From: Myxococcales bacterium
Lineage (GTDB): Bacteria; Myxococcota_A; Polyangia; Polyangiales; Polyangiaceae
NCBI GenBank assembly: GCA_016706225.1
Contig: JADJKB010000015.1
Coordinates: 1 to 64,000, forward strand
Direction: 5' to 3'
Length of the DNA stretch: 64,000 nt
In this document: positions 45,856-55,320 of the stretch, in pieces
Position numbering within the stretch: position 1 is the stretch's first letter
How the letters are laid out: every line of letters starts with the position of its first letter
Notes under the pieces: model-generated
Told to the model about the DNA's origin: nothing
Seen by the model: the letters and a program-made list of their open reading frames with translations, nothing else
The model's database searches: none
Program-made: the position numbers and the translations under genes

Positions 45856-46245
45856 GTGCTTACAATCGAAGTCGATTTCGGAAGTCAGCAGCCGGTCTAT
45901 CGGCAGATCGCTGAGCAGCTCCGGGCCATGGTGGCACGGGGTGAGCTCCCGGTCGGCCACGAGCTGCCGAGTGTGCGGGAGCTCGCCGGCAACATCGGCA
46001 TCAACCTGAACACGGTCGCCAAGGCGTACCGCATCCTGGCCGATGACGGCTTGGTCGATCTGCGCCCCGGCGCGCGCGCGCGGGTGCAGCGGGTCACCCA
46101 CGCGCGGACTTCCGAAATCGACGAGGTCGAGCGTCAGCTCGACGACGTGATCAGTCGCCTCGTGCTCGACGGAAGGGGGCGCGACGACGTCAGCGCTTTC
46201 CTCGAGCGCGCGCTCGCGCGTTTCTTCGAGCGGTCGGATGGTTGA
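45856..46245 (+). CDS. YtrA-type GntR transcription regulator
   Basis: 129 residues from GTG 45856. The winged HTH (PVYRQIAEQLRAMVARGELP; ELPSVRELAGNIGINLNTVAKAYRIL) is the GntR signature, and the short C-terminal part of about 50 residues is that of the YtrA subfamily, which lacks a large effector domain. YtrA-type regulators usually repress an adjacent transporter or membrane-protein operon in the absence of a cell-envelope signal. Here the operator on its own promoter and the DUF1648 membrane gene 14 bases downstream fit that. Confidence 0.9.
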   Translation: MLTIEVDFGSQQPVYRQIAEQLRAMVARGELPVGHELPSVRELAGNIGINLNTVAKAYRILADDGLVDLRPGARARVQRVTHARTSEIDEVERQLDDVISRLVLDGRGRDDVSAFLERALARFFERSDG

Positions 46246-46259
46246 AACGGAGACGTGTC

Positions 46260-47333
46260 ATGGAACTTCCTCGCATCATCTTGGCGCTCACTCTGGTGAG
46301 CGTGCTCGCGGGCGTGCTGCTCGTCGCTCGCGCCGACGAAGAACGCGTCTTCTTCATGGACCTCGGGCGGCCGCTCACGCACGCCGATCGGAGACGCGTG
46401 GCACGCGTGCGCTGGGTCACGTTGTCGACCTTGGCTGTTGGTGTGGGGGCGGCGCTGTTCGGTCCCATCGCCCTGGCTGTGAGCCTGGCGACCCTGCTGC
46501 CCTTCGTTGCCATCGGTTGGCTCCTCGCAGAGCTCGTTGGAGCCGTGCGCTCGGCCACCGTGCCGACGGAACCGCGTCGCTTTCGCGTGCCGCTCGCTGA
46601 GGCGCCGCGGGCGCGAGAGTTCGTCTCGCTTCCTCTTCAAATCGCGCACGTCGCACTGATCGCCCTCGCGTGCGCGGGCTTCTTCTTCCTCCGCAGTGAG
46701 CTGCCCGGGCGTGTGCCCATGCACTTCGATGCGCTGGGGCAACCGAACCGCTGGGGTAGCCCCGGCGAGCTCTGGGTACTCGCCGCCGTCATGCTGTTCG
46801 ACTACGCGCTCCTCTGGTTCATCGTGTGGGGCGCGGCTAGCGAACGCTGGGCGTTGCCGAGCGAGAAACCGGAAGAGTACGCGCGCTTCGCACTCCGCCG
46901 GCGCGAGCTCTTGGTGCGTCTGGTCGAGACTCTCATGCTGGCGGTGAACGGCTGCATCGCCATCACCTGGCTGAGCATCGCGATCGGAAGTTTGCCCGGC
47001 AATCGTGGGCTCTTGCCCGCGGGAATCGTTGCGGCGCTCGCGCTCAGCGTGCTGGGTACCGTCGGTTCGCTCGCCTACTTCCTGGGGCCGCTGGTCCGGG
47101 TGCAAGCAGAGTTGAAGAAGCTGGGTGGTGTCACACTCGGGACACACCCGGACGGATGGCGTTGGCGCGGTCTCGTCTATTTTGCGCCGGACGACCCCGC
47201 GTTGTGGATCCCAAAGCGGTACGGCATCGGTCACACACTCAACTTCGCGCGCCCCGGAGCGTGGGTGTTCTTGGGCTTCATCCTGCTCCTGCCGGTCATC
47301 ATCAGTGTGGCCACGGTCTTCATGGCTCGTTGA
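46260..47333 (+). CDS. DUF1648/DUF5808 membrane protein
   Basis: 357 residues from ATG 46260, preceded by GGAG at a good distance. Seven or eight predicted helices. The DUF1648 motif GRVPMHFDALGQPNRWGSP is clear near residues 150-168. The C-terminus has the DUF5808 pattern (FAPDDPALWIPKRYGIGHTLNFARPGAW). DUF1648 proteins often sit beside YtrA/GntR regulators and are linked to SdpI-type immunity or cell-envelope stress responses. It is in one operon with the regulator, so it is the likely regulated target. Its molecular role is unknown. Confidence 0.82.
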   Translation: MELPRIILALTLVSVLAGVLLVARADEERVFFMDLGRPLTHADRRRVARVRWVTLSTLAVGVGAALFGPIALAVSLATLLPFVAIGWLLAELVGAVRSATVPTEPRRFRVPLAEAPRAREFVSLPLQIAHVALIALACAGFFFLRSELPGRVPMHFDALGQPNRWGSPGELWVLAAVMLFDYALLWFIVWGAASERWALPSEKPEEYARFALRRRELLVRLVETLMLAVNGCIAITWLSIAIGSLPGNRGLLPAGIVAALALSVLGTVGSLAYFLGPLVRVQAELKKLGGVTLGTHPDGWRWRGLVYFAPDDPALWIPKRYGIGHTLNFARPGAWVFLGFILLLPVIISVATVFMAR

Positions 47334-47382
47334 TGCGCCGAGTGGTGGCGTCCGCCGGCGGATCGGTGTAGTCGATGCGGCC

Positions 47383-48192
47383 GTGAGCGCGCGCCACAGC
47401 ATCTTCGCGCCGGGCCTCTTTGCGGGGCAGGTCGCCATCGTCACCGGGGGCGGCACGGGCATTGGGCTCGAGGTGGCGCTGGAGCTCGCACACCTCGGGG
47501 CCAAGGTCGCCATCGGGAGTCGCAAACAGGAGAACGTGGACGCGGGCTTGCTCGCGCTCCGAGCCGAGGGTGCGGAGGCGGTGGGGTTCGTGCTGGACGT
47601 GCGGGAGTCGGAGAGCACGGAGGCCTTCGTCGCCAAGGTGCTCGAGGCGTTCGGGCAGGTCGACGTGCTCGTCAACAACGCCGGCGGGCAGTTCCCGTGT
47701 CCCGCTCAGAACCTGAGCGCGCGGGGCTTCGAGGCGGTCATTCGCAACAACCTGAACGGCCTGTTCAACATGACCGTCGCAACCGCCAACGCTGCCATGA
47801 TCCCACGCGAGCGCGGGCGCATCGTGAACGTGATTGCGGACGTGGCGCGAGGCTTCCCAGGCATGGTGCACACCGGCGCCGCGCGCGCCGGCGTCGACAA
47901 CATGACCAAGACCCTGGCCGTCGAGTGGGCTCGCTTCGGCATCCGAGTGAACGCCTGCGCGCCCGGCACCATTCGCTCGAGTGGCACCCAGCAATACGGA
48001 GAAGAGACGCTGGAGCTCGCGCGGCGCGCGACGCCCATCAAACGCCTGGGCAGCGTCGAAGAGGTGAGCCGGGTGATCGTGTTCCTGGCCAGTGATGCCA
48101 ACGATTTCGTGACAGGCTCCACCTATTACATCGACGGTGGTAGCTCGCTCTGGGGCGACGTGTGGCCGATCGAGGAGCCGAAGAAATCCTGA
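47383..48192 (+). CDS. SDR enzyme, 2,4-dienoyl-CoA-reductase-like
   Basis: 269 residues from GTG 47383. Rossmann fold with TGGGTGIG near 25-32, NNAG near 101 and the characteristic NVIADVARGFPG and EWARFGIRVNACAPG segments of the 2,4-dienoyl-CoA reductase branch. The usual SDR YxxxK appears replaced: the aligned stretch reads HTGAARAGVDNMTKTLA, so the Tyr position is Thr and the Lys position is Arg. DECR-type enzymes lack the Tyr, but loss of Lys is less common. Substrate and reaction remain uncertain. The frame is open upstream to 47125. The next gene's start overlaps its end. Confidence 0.78.
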   Translation: MSARHSIFAPGLFAGQVAIVTGGGTGIGLEVALELAHLGAKVAIGSRKQENVDAGLLALRAEGAEAVGFVLDVRESESTEAFVAKVLEAFGQVDVLVNNAGGQFPCPAQNLSARGFEAVIRNNLNGLFNMTVATANAAMIPRERGRIVNVIADVARGFPGMVHTGAARAGVDNMTKTLAVEWARFGIRVNACAPGTIRSSGTQQYGEETLELARRATPIKRLGSVEEVSRVIVFLASDANDFVTGSTYYIDGGSSLWGDVWPIEEPKKS

Positions 48193-50159
48193 GCCAGGAG
48201 CCGCCGGCGAGTCCGACGGCCGATGACGCGGGGCTCCAAGCCGGGGCGCCAGCCGTACCCGCGCCGGCGCTGCCGCCGCGCCCGGCCTGGTGGCGGCGTG
48301 CGTTTGCGTGGATCGCGCGCTACTTCCGCGAGCAAGACCCGACCTTCTGGACTGCCTTCACCCCGGCGCTCGCCATCGCCGCGCTGCTCTTCGTGCGCAG
48401 CCCCGCGTCGAACTACATCTTCGACGAGCAGGAAGCGCTGCTGGCCAATCCCTACGTCAACGGTGGCAAGGTCGGTTTCTGGGAGGTCTTCCATCGGGAC
48501 TTCTGGGGCCTGCCGCCGGAGCGCACGATCGGATCGTATCGCCCGATCCCAAATTTGATCTGGCGGCTCCTCTGGCACGTGAGCCACCTGCCGTGGCTGC
48601 ACCACTGGGTGAACGTGGTCATTCACGCGGTGAACGCCGCGGTGCTCGCGAGTCTCGCGCTGGCCATCACCCGTCGCCGAGATGTTGCGTGGCTCGTAGG
48701 CGGCGCTTTCGTAGCGTGTGCGGTGATCACCGAGGCCGTGACGGGCGTCGTGGGCATTGCCGACGTGCTGGGCGGGCTCGGTGTGCTGCTCGCCCTGTCG
48801 GCGCTGCGACTTCGCATCTGGCTCATGCCCTTCGCTGTCTTCCTGGCGATGAGCTTGGGTCTGTTCAGCAAAGAGAGCGTGATCGTGGGCGTGCCGTTGA
48901 TCGGGTTCGCGGCCCTGGTCTGGGCGCCGGCACTTCACCCGCGGCGTCCTTGGCGCTTCGTGCGCGGTCTGGGCGCGTTCGGGGCGGCGCTAGGCGCGCT
49001 GGTCGCTTACACGTATTTCAGACGCAAGTTCTTCCCCGTCGCGTTGCCCGCGGATCTCGCGGAGCCGTTGGTCGCGACGGAGCCCGCCGGCAAGCGCGCG
49101 CTGCACGCGTTCATGGTCTGGTTCCGGCAACCGCGGCTGCCCCGCGATCCCATCAACAATCCGCTGGTGAACGCCGACTTTCCGCACCGGGTTGCGGGTG
49201 CGTTGCGTGTGTATGCGCGAGGGCTAGGTCAGGTTGTGATGCCGTGGACTCTGTCCGGCGACTATTCGTTCCCCCAGGAGCCCGCCCCACAACGAGTCGT
49301 TTTTCCTGAGAGCGTGATCGGGGCGCTCGGCATGCTGGCGCCCCCGGTGCTGGCATTGTGGCTCTGGCTTCGTGCGTGGTGGAAAGAGCGCCGGGCGCGC
49401 CTCGAGGGGTTGGAGTTTCCGACCGAGCGTCTCGGCATTGGGCTCTTGGTCGCGGTGGGTTTGTTGTGGGTTCCCATCGCGTACTTCCCGCACTCGAACA
49501 TCCCCGTGCTGTTGCCGACGGTGCGCGCGGAGCGGTTCTGGTACCTACCCGTGGTTGGCACGTCGCTGGTGCTCGGCGGTGGTTTCGCGTGGCTCCTGGC
49601 CCGCGCACGCTACCGGCGCTGGGCCGTGGCGGCCGTGGCAGGCTTCTTCGTGATCCAGGCGTTCAAGGCGCGCTGGCACGCCCTCGATTACACCAGCGAT
49701 CTGACATTCTGGCGCGCCACCCAGCGTTCGGTCCCGCGGAGTGCGAAGGCGCAGCTGAACTACTCGGTGATGGTCGGGGCGCACAACAACGACCTGGCGA
49801 AGCGTCTCGAGCTCAACGGCGAGGCAAAACGCCTGGCACCCCAGTGGCCCATGGCCCACGTGTATTACGGCGACACGCTGTGTCGCATGAACAAACCGGA
49901 AGAGGCCTGGCCGCACTACGTGACGGGCTTCGAGCTCGGGCCCAACGATCCCAACCTGATTGCGCTGGGCATGCAGTGTTTGTGGGACCACAAGGCGATC
50001 GAGGCTCACCACGACGAGCTGCTCGATCTGGCGGAGAAACACCCCGGATCCTGGCTCAACTACTTCGCGATCGAGATCGTGTACCGAGGCGAAGAGCACA
50101 AGGGCGTCGAGAAGAAGTACCGCCCGCGGGGCTACGACGAGGGGCCGAAGAAGGATTGA
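48162..50159 (+). CDS. polytopic TPR membrane protein (TMTC-like)
   Basis: 665 residues. After a Pro/Ala-rich N-terminus come about ten membrane helices (TAFTPALAIAALLFV; WVNVVIHAVNAAVLASLALAI; AGALRVYARG) and a C-terminal soluble region with TPR-like helices (PMAHVYYGDTLCRMNKPEEAWPHY; ELGPNDPNLIALGMQCLWD). The first long loop (NYIFDEQEALLANPYV; RTIGSYRPI) resembles the acidic loop of TMTC/GT39-like lipid-sugar-dependent glycosyltransferases. The GTG at 48162 overlaps the SDR stop by 31 bases; it is the best start but not proven. Its last 291 bases are the left part of a 706-bp repeat. Confidence 0.75.
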   Translation: MADRGAEEILSQEPPASPTADDAGLQAGAPAVPAPALPPRPAWWRRAFAWIARYFREQDPTFWTAFTPALAIAALLFVRSPASNYIFDEQEALLANPYVNGGKVGFWEVFHRDFWGLPPERTIGSYRPIPNLIWRLLWHVSHLPWLHHWVNVVIHAVNAAVLASLALAITRRRDVAWLVGGAFVACAVITEAVTGVVGIADVLGGLGVLLALSALRLRIWLMPFAVFLAMSLGLFSKESVIVGVPLIGFAALVWAPALHPRRPWRFVRGLGAFGAALGALVAYTYFRRKFFPVALPADLAEPLVATEPAGKRALHAFMVWFRQPRLPRDPINNPLVNADFPHRVAGALRVYARGLGQVVMPWTLSGDYSFPQEPAPQRVVFPESVIGALGMLAPPVLALWLWLRAWWKERRARLEGLEFPTERLGIGLLVAVGLLWVPIAYFPHSNIPVLLPTVRAERFWYLPVVGTSLVLGGGFAWLLARARYRRWAVAAVAGFFVIQAFKARWHALDYTSDLTFWRATQRSVPRSAKAQLNYSVMVGAHNNDLAKRLELNGEAKRLAPQWPMAHVYYGDTLCRMNKPEEAWPHYVTGFELGPNDPNLIALGMQCLWDHKAIEAHHDELLDLAEKHPGSWLNYFAIEIVYRGEEHKGVEKKYRPRGYDEGPKKD

Positions 50160-50574
50160 TGCCTCCCCTCGTCGCCGCTTCGCGGCGCCGGTCCCCTCCT
50201 GACGCGGCAGCGCGCGCCGGCTGACGTCGCGCCAAGACCACGGCGCCCCGCCGATGGCGCGCGCTGCGCGCGTGGAGGGGACGCGTCGCTCCGCGCCTGT
50301 GACGACGTCGCTTCGATGACGGCGGCGGATGGGCGCCGGTGCCACGAGTGGCGATCGCCACTGGCGAAGGCGCTGTCGCCACCTCTCGGCGTGGGTGAAG
50401 TCGTCGAAATCGCAGGCGGGCGTCGCGGGCACGCCTGTTGCGAAGGCATGCCTCGTGTCCGGCACGCCGACGTACGCACGCCGCCGCCCGGAGGCGACCG
50501 CGCTCCACCAGGTCGTGCGCGACAATCTCCTCACGCTCTACGCTGCGGCGGAGGACGGCTTCGCCTCGCCGCTG
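49869..50574 (+). repeat. 706-bp direct repeat, copy 1
   Basis: Matches 58797-59502 at a constant 8928-base offset, same orientation. It contains the last 291 bases of the TPR membrane gene, about 300 bases of GC-rich intergenic DNA and an IS91-like transposase N-terminus. From 49869 to about 50051 the copies differ at 18 positions, almost all synonymous. From about 50052 to 50574 I see one difference (50362). Beyond each end the sequences are unrelated. Confidence 0.95.
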
Positions 50575-50632
50575 CCCAGCTTCGCGAGGAAGAACTAGAA
50601 GGTTTCATCGACTGCGGCGTGCTCGCGCGTGG
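50440..50632 (+). pseudogene. IS91-like transposase, N-terminal remnant (A)
   Basis: One frame reads TYARRRPEATALHQVVRDNLL ending FASPL, as IS91-family (Y2) transposases begin. A different frame then continues EEELEGFIDCGVLARG, the next conserved block (FLDCGILAHG), so a small indel near 50575-50590 breaks the frame, exactly at the repeat edge. The match stops at GG (50631-50632); the remainder of the gene resumes at 53463. The rest of 50160-50440 is non-coding GC-rich DNA of the repeat. Confidence 0.75.
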
Positions 50633-50681
50633 GTAAGCACGTACAGACTCAGTATTGCACTCACCCTACGCCGCCCGAGGT

Positions 50682-50927
50682 GACGCTCACGCGCCGTCAC
50701 CATCCGCTGAGGGACAGCGGTTCGAGGTGATGCGAGGCGGTCCCAAGCACATCGTGGTGCGCCTGCCGGACGGCACGATGAGAGTGCCGCGTTCCTGGAC
50801 GGACGCCGACGGCGAGTCGGCGCCGCACGGACCAGACACGATCTTCAGCATCGATGCGCTGAAGGAAATGCTCGAGCCTCCTCGAAATGCTGCGTCGCCG
50901 CGGGCTGAAGCAAGACGTGCCGCGTGA
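50682..50927 (+). pseudogene. DUF5372-like gene, frameshifted
   Basis: GTG 50682 begins TLTRRHHPLR in one frame; the protein then continues GQRFEVMRGGPKHIVVRLPDG and MRVPRSWTDADG in a second frame, so one base is missing near 50712. Small proteins with this F-E-V ... K-H-I-V-L-R-L-P-D-G ... R-S-W-T-D pattern precede large serine recombinases in many genomes. The 3' part of the frame also drifts after 50880, where another frame reads better. Not functional as read. Confidence 0.55.
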
Positions 50928-50995
50928 CGGGTCGGCGCCGCTTGCGGACCTGTGCGCGGTGGCGGATGCGGTGTCTCCACTGGAGGAGGAATCGC

Positions 50996-51163
50996 ATGCC
51001 GAAACAGACAACGCTCGACCTGCGAGGTGACGGGCTCGCGACGTTGTGGAAGCGACTGCCGGAACAATGCCGACGCGAAGCCGTCGCCGTGTGGTCGCGG
51101 CTGATCGCCGCTGCTGCCCGTCGGACGAGCAAGAGTGAAAAGAAGCGAGGAGGAGATCGATGA
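50996..51163 (+). CDS. 55-residue recombinase-associated protein
   Basis: ATG 50996 has the strong ribosome site GGAGGA nine bases upstream. The product MPKQTTLDLRGDGLATLWKR continues with a helical, basic region (CRREAVAVWSRLIAAAARR). Its ATGA overlap with the recombinase start shows translational coupling. I do not know its role; it is likely a recombination accessory protein. It appears intact, unlike its neighbours. Confidence 0.6.
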   Translation: MPKQTTLDLRGDGLATLWKRLPEQCRREAVAVWSRLIAAAARRTSKSEKKRGGDR

Positions 51164-53447
51164 TGACTGGACCGAGTGGATCGAATGGGGATCGTCTGAA
51201 GGTACGAGTCGAGCATCAGGCGCGCCTGGCCTTCGTCTACGTGCGGCAGTCGTCGCTCAAGCAGGTGCGCGGCAACCTCGAAAGCCAGCGCCGGCAGTAC
51301 GCGTTCGCCGACGAGGCGTTCGCGCTGGGGTGGAGCCGCGAGCGCGTCCTCGTCATCGACGAGGATCAGGGCAAGAGCGGCGCGCTGCCCGGAGCACGCG
51401 CCGGCTTCGGCGGGCTGGTGGCCGCCGTTGCCCTGCGGCGAGGTCGGCATCGTGATGAGCCTCGAGGTGTCGCGCCTGTCGCGCAACGATTCCGACTGGC
51501 ATCACCTCGTGTACCTGTGTCGCTGGACGGGTACGCTGATCGCCGACGAGCACGGCGTGTACGACCCGTCGTCGTCCGCCGACCGCATGGTGCTCGGCAT
51601 CCGCGGGCAGGTGAGTGAGCTCGAGCGTGACAGCGCCGTGCACCGGATGGTCGAGGCGCGCTGGAGAAGGGCCCGCCGCGGAGAAGCGTTCACGATCCCG
51701 CCGGCGGGCTACGACCTCGACGAGCTCGGGCAGCTCGAGATGTCGAGCGACGAGGCAGTTCAGGCCGCCGTGCACCGCGTGTTCCACAAGTTCGAGGAGC
51801 TCGGTGCCGGCCGTCAGGTGTACCTGTGGTGGCGCGAGCAAGGCCTGCCGTTTCCCGTGCGTCGCATGTTGCCGAGGTCGCATCCGATCGTCTGGGTTCC
51901 GGTCGGCTACCGGATGATCCACAACATGCTGCGCCACCCGATCTATGGCGGCGCCTTCGTCTTCGGACGCAGCGAAACCCTGCGCGAGCTCGATCCGCAG
52001 ACGCAGAAGCTGTCGCTGCGGCGAGGGCGGCGGGGGATGGTCGACTGGCCCGTCTTGATCGGGGGACCATCATCCGGCATACATCTCTTTCGAAACGTTC
52101 CTCAAAAACCAGGAGAGCCTGCGCGCCAACAGCGTGATTCCAGTCCCCGCCGACGAAGCTCACCAAGGAGCCGCTCGTGAAGGTCGAGCGCTTTTGCAGG
52201 GCCTGATGCGTTGTGGGCACTGCGGCCGGCGCGCATGTACGTCAACTACGGCGGTGAGCGCGCCGTTCGGACGCTGCAGTATCGTTGCTCGCGTCCGCTC
52301 GCCGCCGTCGCAGGGCAGGACTGCCAGCTCATTGGCGGCAAGCGCATCGAAGCGCTGGTGGTCGAGGCGTTCCTCGACGTGTCGGCTGCTGGCGGGATTG
52401 AAGCGGCGGCGCTGGCGGGCGAAACGCTGCGGCTCGAAATCGAGGCGACAGAGCGCTCCTGGCACTTGCAGATCGAAAAGGCCGAGTACGAGGCTCAGCG
52501 TGCGGAGCGGCAGTACCTGGCAGTAGAGCCCGAAAACCGCACCGTGGCCCGCGAGCTCGAGCGGCGCTGGAACGAGCGCCTGGTCGAGCTCGAAGCGCTG
52601 CGCGCGCAAGCGGCGCGGACGCGCAGGACCCAGCGTCCGCTGAGCGACGAAGAGCTTGCCCGCGCCCAGGAGCTCGGAAAAGACCTGCATGAGGTATGGA
52701 GCGCACCGAGCACGACCGTGCGCGATCGCAAGCGCCTGCTACGTGCGCTGATCGAGGAAGTGCAGGTCAAGAGCGACGAGAAACGTCACCTGCTGCGCAT
52801 CGTGTGGAAGGAGGTGCGGTTACGGATCGTGACCTCGTCCGTTACCGCTCAAAGGGTCCTCATGCACACGCCACCTCTGAGGGGAGATCATCGAGCTGGT
52901 GCGCAAACTGGCGACGGAGTTCGACGACGTGCAGATCGCCGGCATCCTCAACCGGCAAGGGCACAAGAGCGGCCTGGGACGCGCCTTCACGAAGTCGAGC
53001 GTCCTGTCGCTTCGTGGCAGTCACCAGATCCCGAAGTGTCCAACTCCCAAACCGCGCGATGAGCGCGAAGGCCCTTCACCGCCGATCAAGCCGCGCGCGA
53101 GCTCGGCGTCTCAATGCACACCATCCATCGCTGGCTCCGCGACGGCACGCTGTCGGGGCAGCAAGCCACCGAAAGGCTCCCTGGCGGATCGTGCTCACCG
53201 AAGACGTTCGACGTCGCCTGACCAGCGGCTCCGCGCCGGAGAACTGGGTCGGGCTGGCGAAGGCGGCACGCCGCCTGGCCTGGCAAAGTCGCTCGTTGCC
53301 CATCTGGTCAAGCAGGGCAAGCTCCGGGCGGTCCGCACTGTCGTGCGCAACCGCGAGTGCTGGCGAATCGACGTTTCTTCCGCAGATCACGCGCCCCAAA
53401 CCGACCTCTTTGACCGAATGCGCAACGGTAAGAAAAGGGAACCGTAG
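51160..53447 (+). pseudogene. large serine recombinase, multiply frameshifted
   Basis: Start: VEHQARLAFVYVRQSSLKQV, with the Y-x-R-x-S catalytic motif, then LEVSRLSRND of the resolvase domain. A Recombinase (PF07508-type) segment follows (GYRMIHNMLRHPIYGGAFVFG), then the zinc ribbon with CGHCGRR, its partner CSRPLAAVAGQDC, a coiled-coil, and a C-terminal HTH (AARELGVSMHTIHRWLRDG). The reading frame changes near 51420, 52060, 52235, about 52810-52880 and at least once after 53050. At least four small indels are needed to explain it. The original protein would be about 740 residues. Confidence 0.85.
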
Positions 53448-53462
53448 TATGTCCGCACGCAC

Positions 53463-54775
53463 GGCTTCGCGCTGCTCGCGTGCACCGACGCTGACTGCAG
53501 CGAGCGGAAGCTGGTCGCATTCTCGTGCCACGGCCGCGGCTTCTGCCCGTCATGCCTGGGCCGACGCATGGCGGAGCACACCGCGAACTTGGTCGACCAC
53601 GTTCTCCCGCCGCGCGTTCCACTGCGACAGTTCGTGCTCACGCTGCCGTTCGAGATTCGCTACCGGCTCGCCTACGACAGCAAGCTGCTCGGCAAAGTGA
53701 CACGCATCTTCGTGGACACGGTGCTCGGTTTCTATCGCCGCAAGCTCGCAGAGGCCGGGACTCTGCGTGGCACGAGCGGGGCAGTCACCGCGATACAGCG
53801 GGTTTCTTCGGACCTTCGCTTGAATCCACACATGCACACCATCGCCCTGGACGGTGTGTTCGCGCCCAACAGCGCGGGCGAGCTGGCCTTCCATGAGCTT
53901 CCGTGCCTCGAGACCAGCGACGTCGCCGACCTGATGCAAGTGATCCGCGTTCGCATCCTGAGCTACCTCGTGAGGGCCCAAGTCATCGAGAACGCATGTG
54001 AGCTCACGGTGCTCGAGGATACGCTCGCGGAGCGCGAACCCGCTCTGGCGCAGCTCGCTGCCGCGGCGGTCAGTGGGCTCGCACCTGCTGGCTCTGAGCT
54101 CCGCCGCCGCGAGCCCGTCGCACTGCGCACGTCACCGGGCGTCGAGGTCGTGGGCTCGCTCTCCGTTACCGACACTGGGTTCTCGCTCCACGCTGCCACC
54201 AGCGCGAGCGCGCAGGATGCGACAGGTCGCGAGGCGCTGGTCCGCTACGTGCTCCGACCGCCCATCGCTCAGGAGAGACTCGAGTTCTTGCCCGACGGTC
54301 TCGCTCGCATCCGCCTTCGCAGGCCATTCCGGGACGGCACCGTCGCCATCGATCTGGATCCACTGTCGCTGCTGTGCCGGCTGGCCGCAGCGGTGCCGCC
54401 CCCGAAATTTCACACCTTGAGGTACGCGGGGGTTCTGGCGGCTGCTCACAAGTTGCGACCGCTCGTCGTTCCGCCTGCGCCCAACGACGATGCCATGGCG
54501 GCTGCGCACGGGCATGACGAGGCGAAGCCGAAGCGTCCAGCCACGCATCGCTCTCGCTATTGGCCGTGGGCTCAGCTCCTGAGGAGGACGTTCCAGATCG
54601 ATGTCGAAAAGTGCACCCGGTGCGGCGCGCCCATGAAGCTCCGCGCGCTCGTCGTCTCGGCGGTCGGCATCGAGAGGATCTTGCGGCACATCGGCGAACC
54701 CACCGAGCCGCCGCCGTTGTCGCCGGCCAGAGGGCCACCGTTCTTCCAGAGCCGCGTGCTCCGTCGCGGGCCCGG
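53463..54775 (+). pseudogene. IS91-like transposase, main remnant (A)
   Basis: Continues the interrupted gene in frame: GFALLACTD, then VAFSCHGRGFCPSCLGRRMAE, the zinc-finger block of IS91 transposases. Next are LVDHVLPPRVPLRQFVLTLPF, YRLAYDSKLLGKV, SGAVTAIQRVSSDLRLNPHMH, ALDGVF, and later FHTLRYAGVLAAAHKLR and CTRCGAPMKLRALVV. The frame stays open but the 3' end is lost at about 54775, where an integrase-core remnant begins. IS91 elements move by rolling-circle replication using paired catalytic tyrosines. Confidence 0.82.
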
Positions 54776-54805
54776 TGAGCTTCGGGGCGCGGTGCGCGGA
54801 CAGCG

Positions 54806-55282
54806 CTCGTTATCGTTTCGCACGAGCGCAGGCGTGTCCTGCACTTCAACGTCACCTCGAGCCCGTCGGCGCAGTGGACTGCCCAACAGGTGGTCCAGGC
54901 CTTTCCGTTCGACACCGCCCCGAGGTTCCTGCTCCGCGACCGCGACAGCATCTACGGCGCGTTCCTCCGCAAGCGCATCGGCGACCTGGGAATCGAGGAG
55001 GTGCTCACGGCCTACCGCTCGCCGTGGCAAAATCCATATTGCGAGCGCTGGATCGGGACGGTTCGTCGCGATTGTCTCGACCACGTGGTCATCTGGAACG
55101 AGGCCCATCTGCGACGGACGCTCCATGAATTTCTCAGCTACTACCACGCGGATCGGACGCACCAGGGACTCGCCAACGACTGCCCGAAGTCGCGTCCCGT
55201 CGAGCCCCGCTCGATGGGTCACGTCGTCGAGTTGCCGAGGGTCGGTGGACTGCATCACCGATACGCAAGGCTCGCGGCGTGA
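54806..55282 (+). pseudogene. integrase-core (rve) transposase, 5'-truncated
   Basis: Frame 54806-55282 reads VLHFNVTSSPSAQWTAQQVV, APRFLLRDRDSIYGAFLRKRI, YRSPWQNPYCERWIGTVRRDCLDH, then YYHADRTHQGL. These are the second Asp and Glu blocks of an IS481/IS3-type integrase core; the HTH and first Asp are missing. It abuts the IS91 remnant, so one element was cut by the other's arrival or by a deletion. It should be inactive. No terminal repeats seen. Confidence 0.8.
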
Positions 55283-55320
55283 TCACCTTCGTGCGCATCC
55301 CGGGCGGATGTCGCGACGGC

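Larger units (their letters stand above)
50633..53464 (+). mobile_element. serine-recombinase element inserted in an IS91 transposase gene
   Basis: About 2.83 kb. The left junction reads CTCGCGCGT-GG-GTAAGCAC and the right GCACGCAC-GG-CTTCGCG. Joining the outer halves through one GG restores LARG-GFALL of the transposase in frame, so GG is the probable crossover dinucleotide. It carries a frameshifted DUF5372-like gene, a 55-codon ORF and a frameshifted large serine recombinase, the usual gene order of these myxobacterial elements. The genes are decayed, so it is probably immobile. Confidence 0.75.

Noticed and set aside
46134..47678. 514-codon minus-strand frame
   Set aside because: Antisense to the DUF1648 gene and the SDR; Arg/His-rich, no domain.
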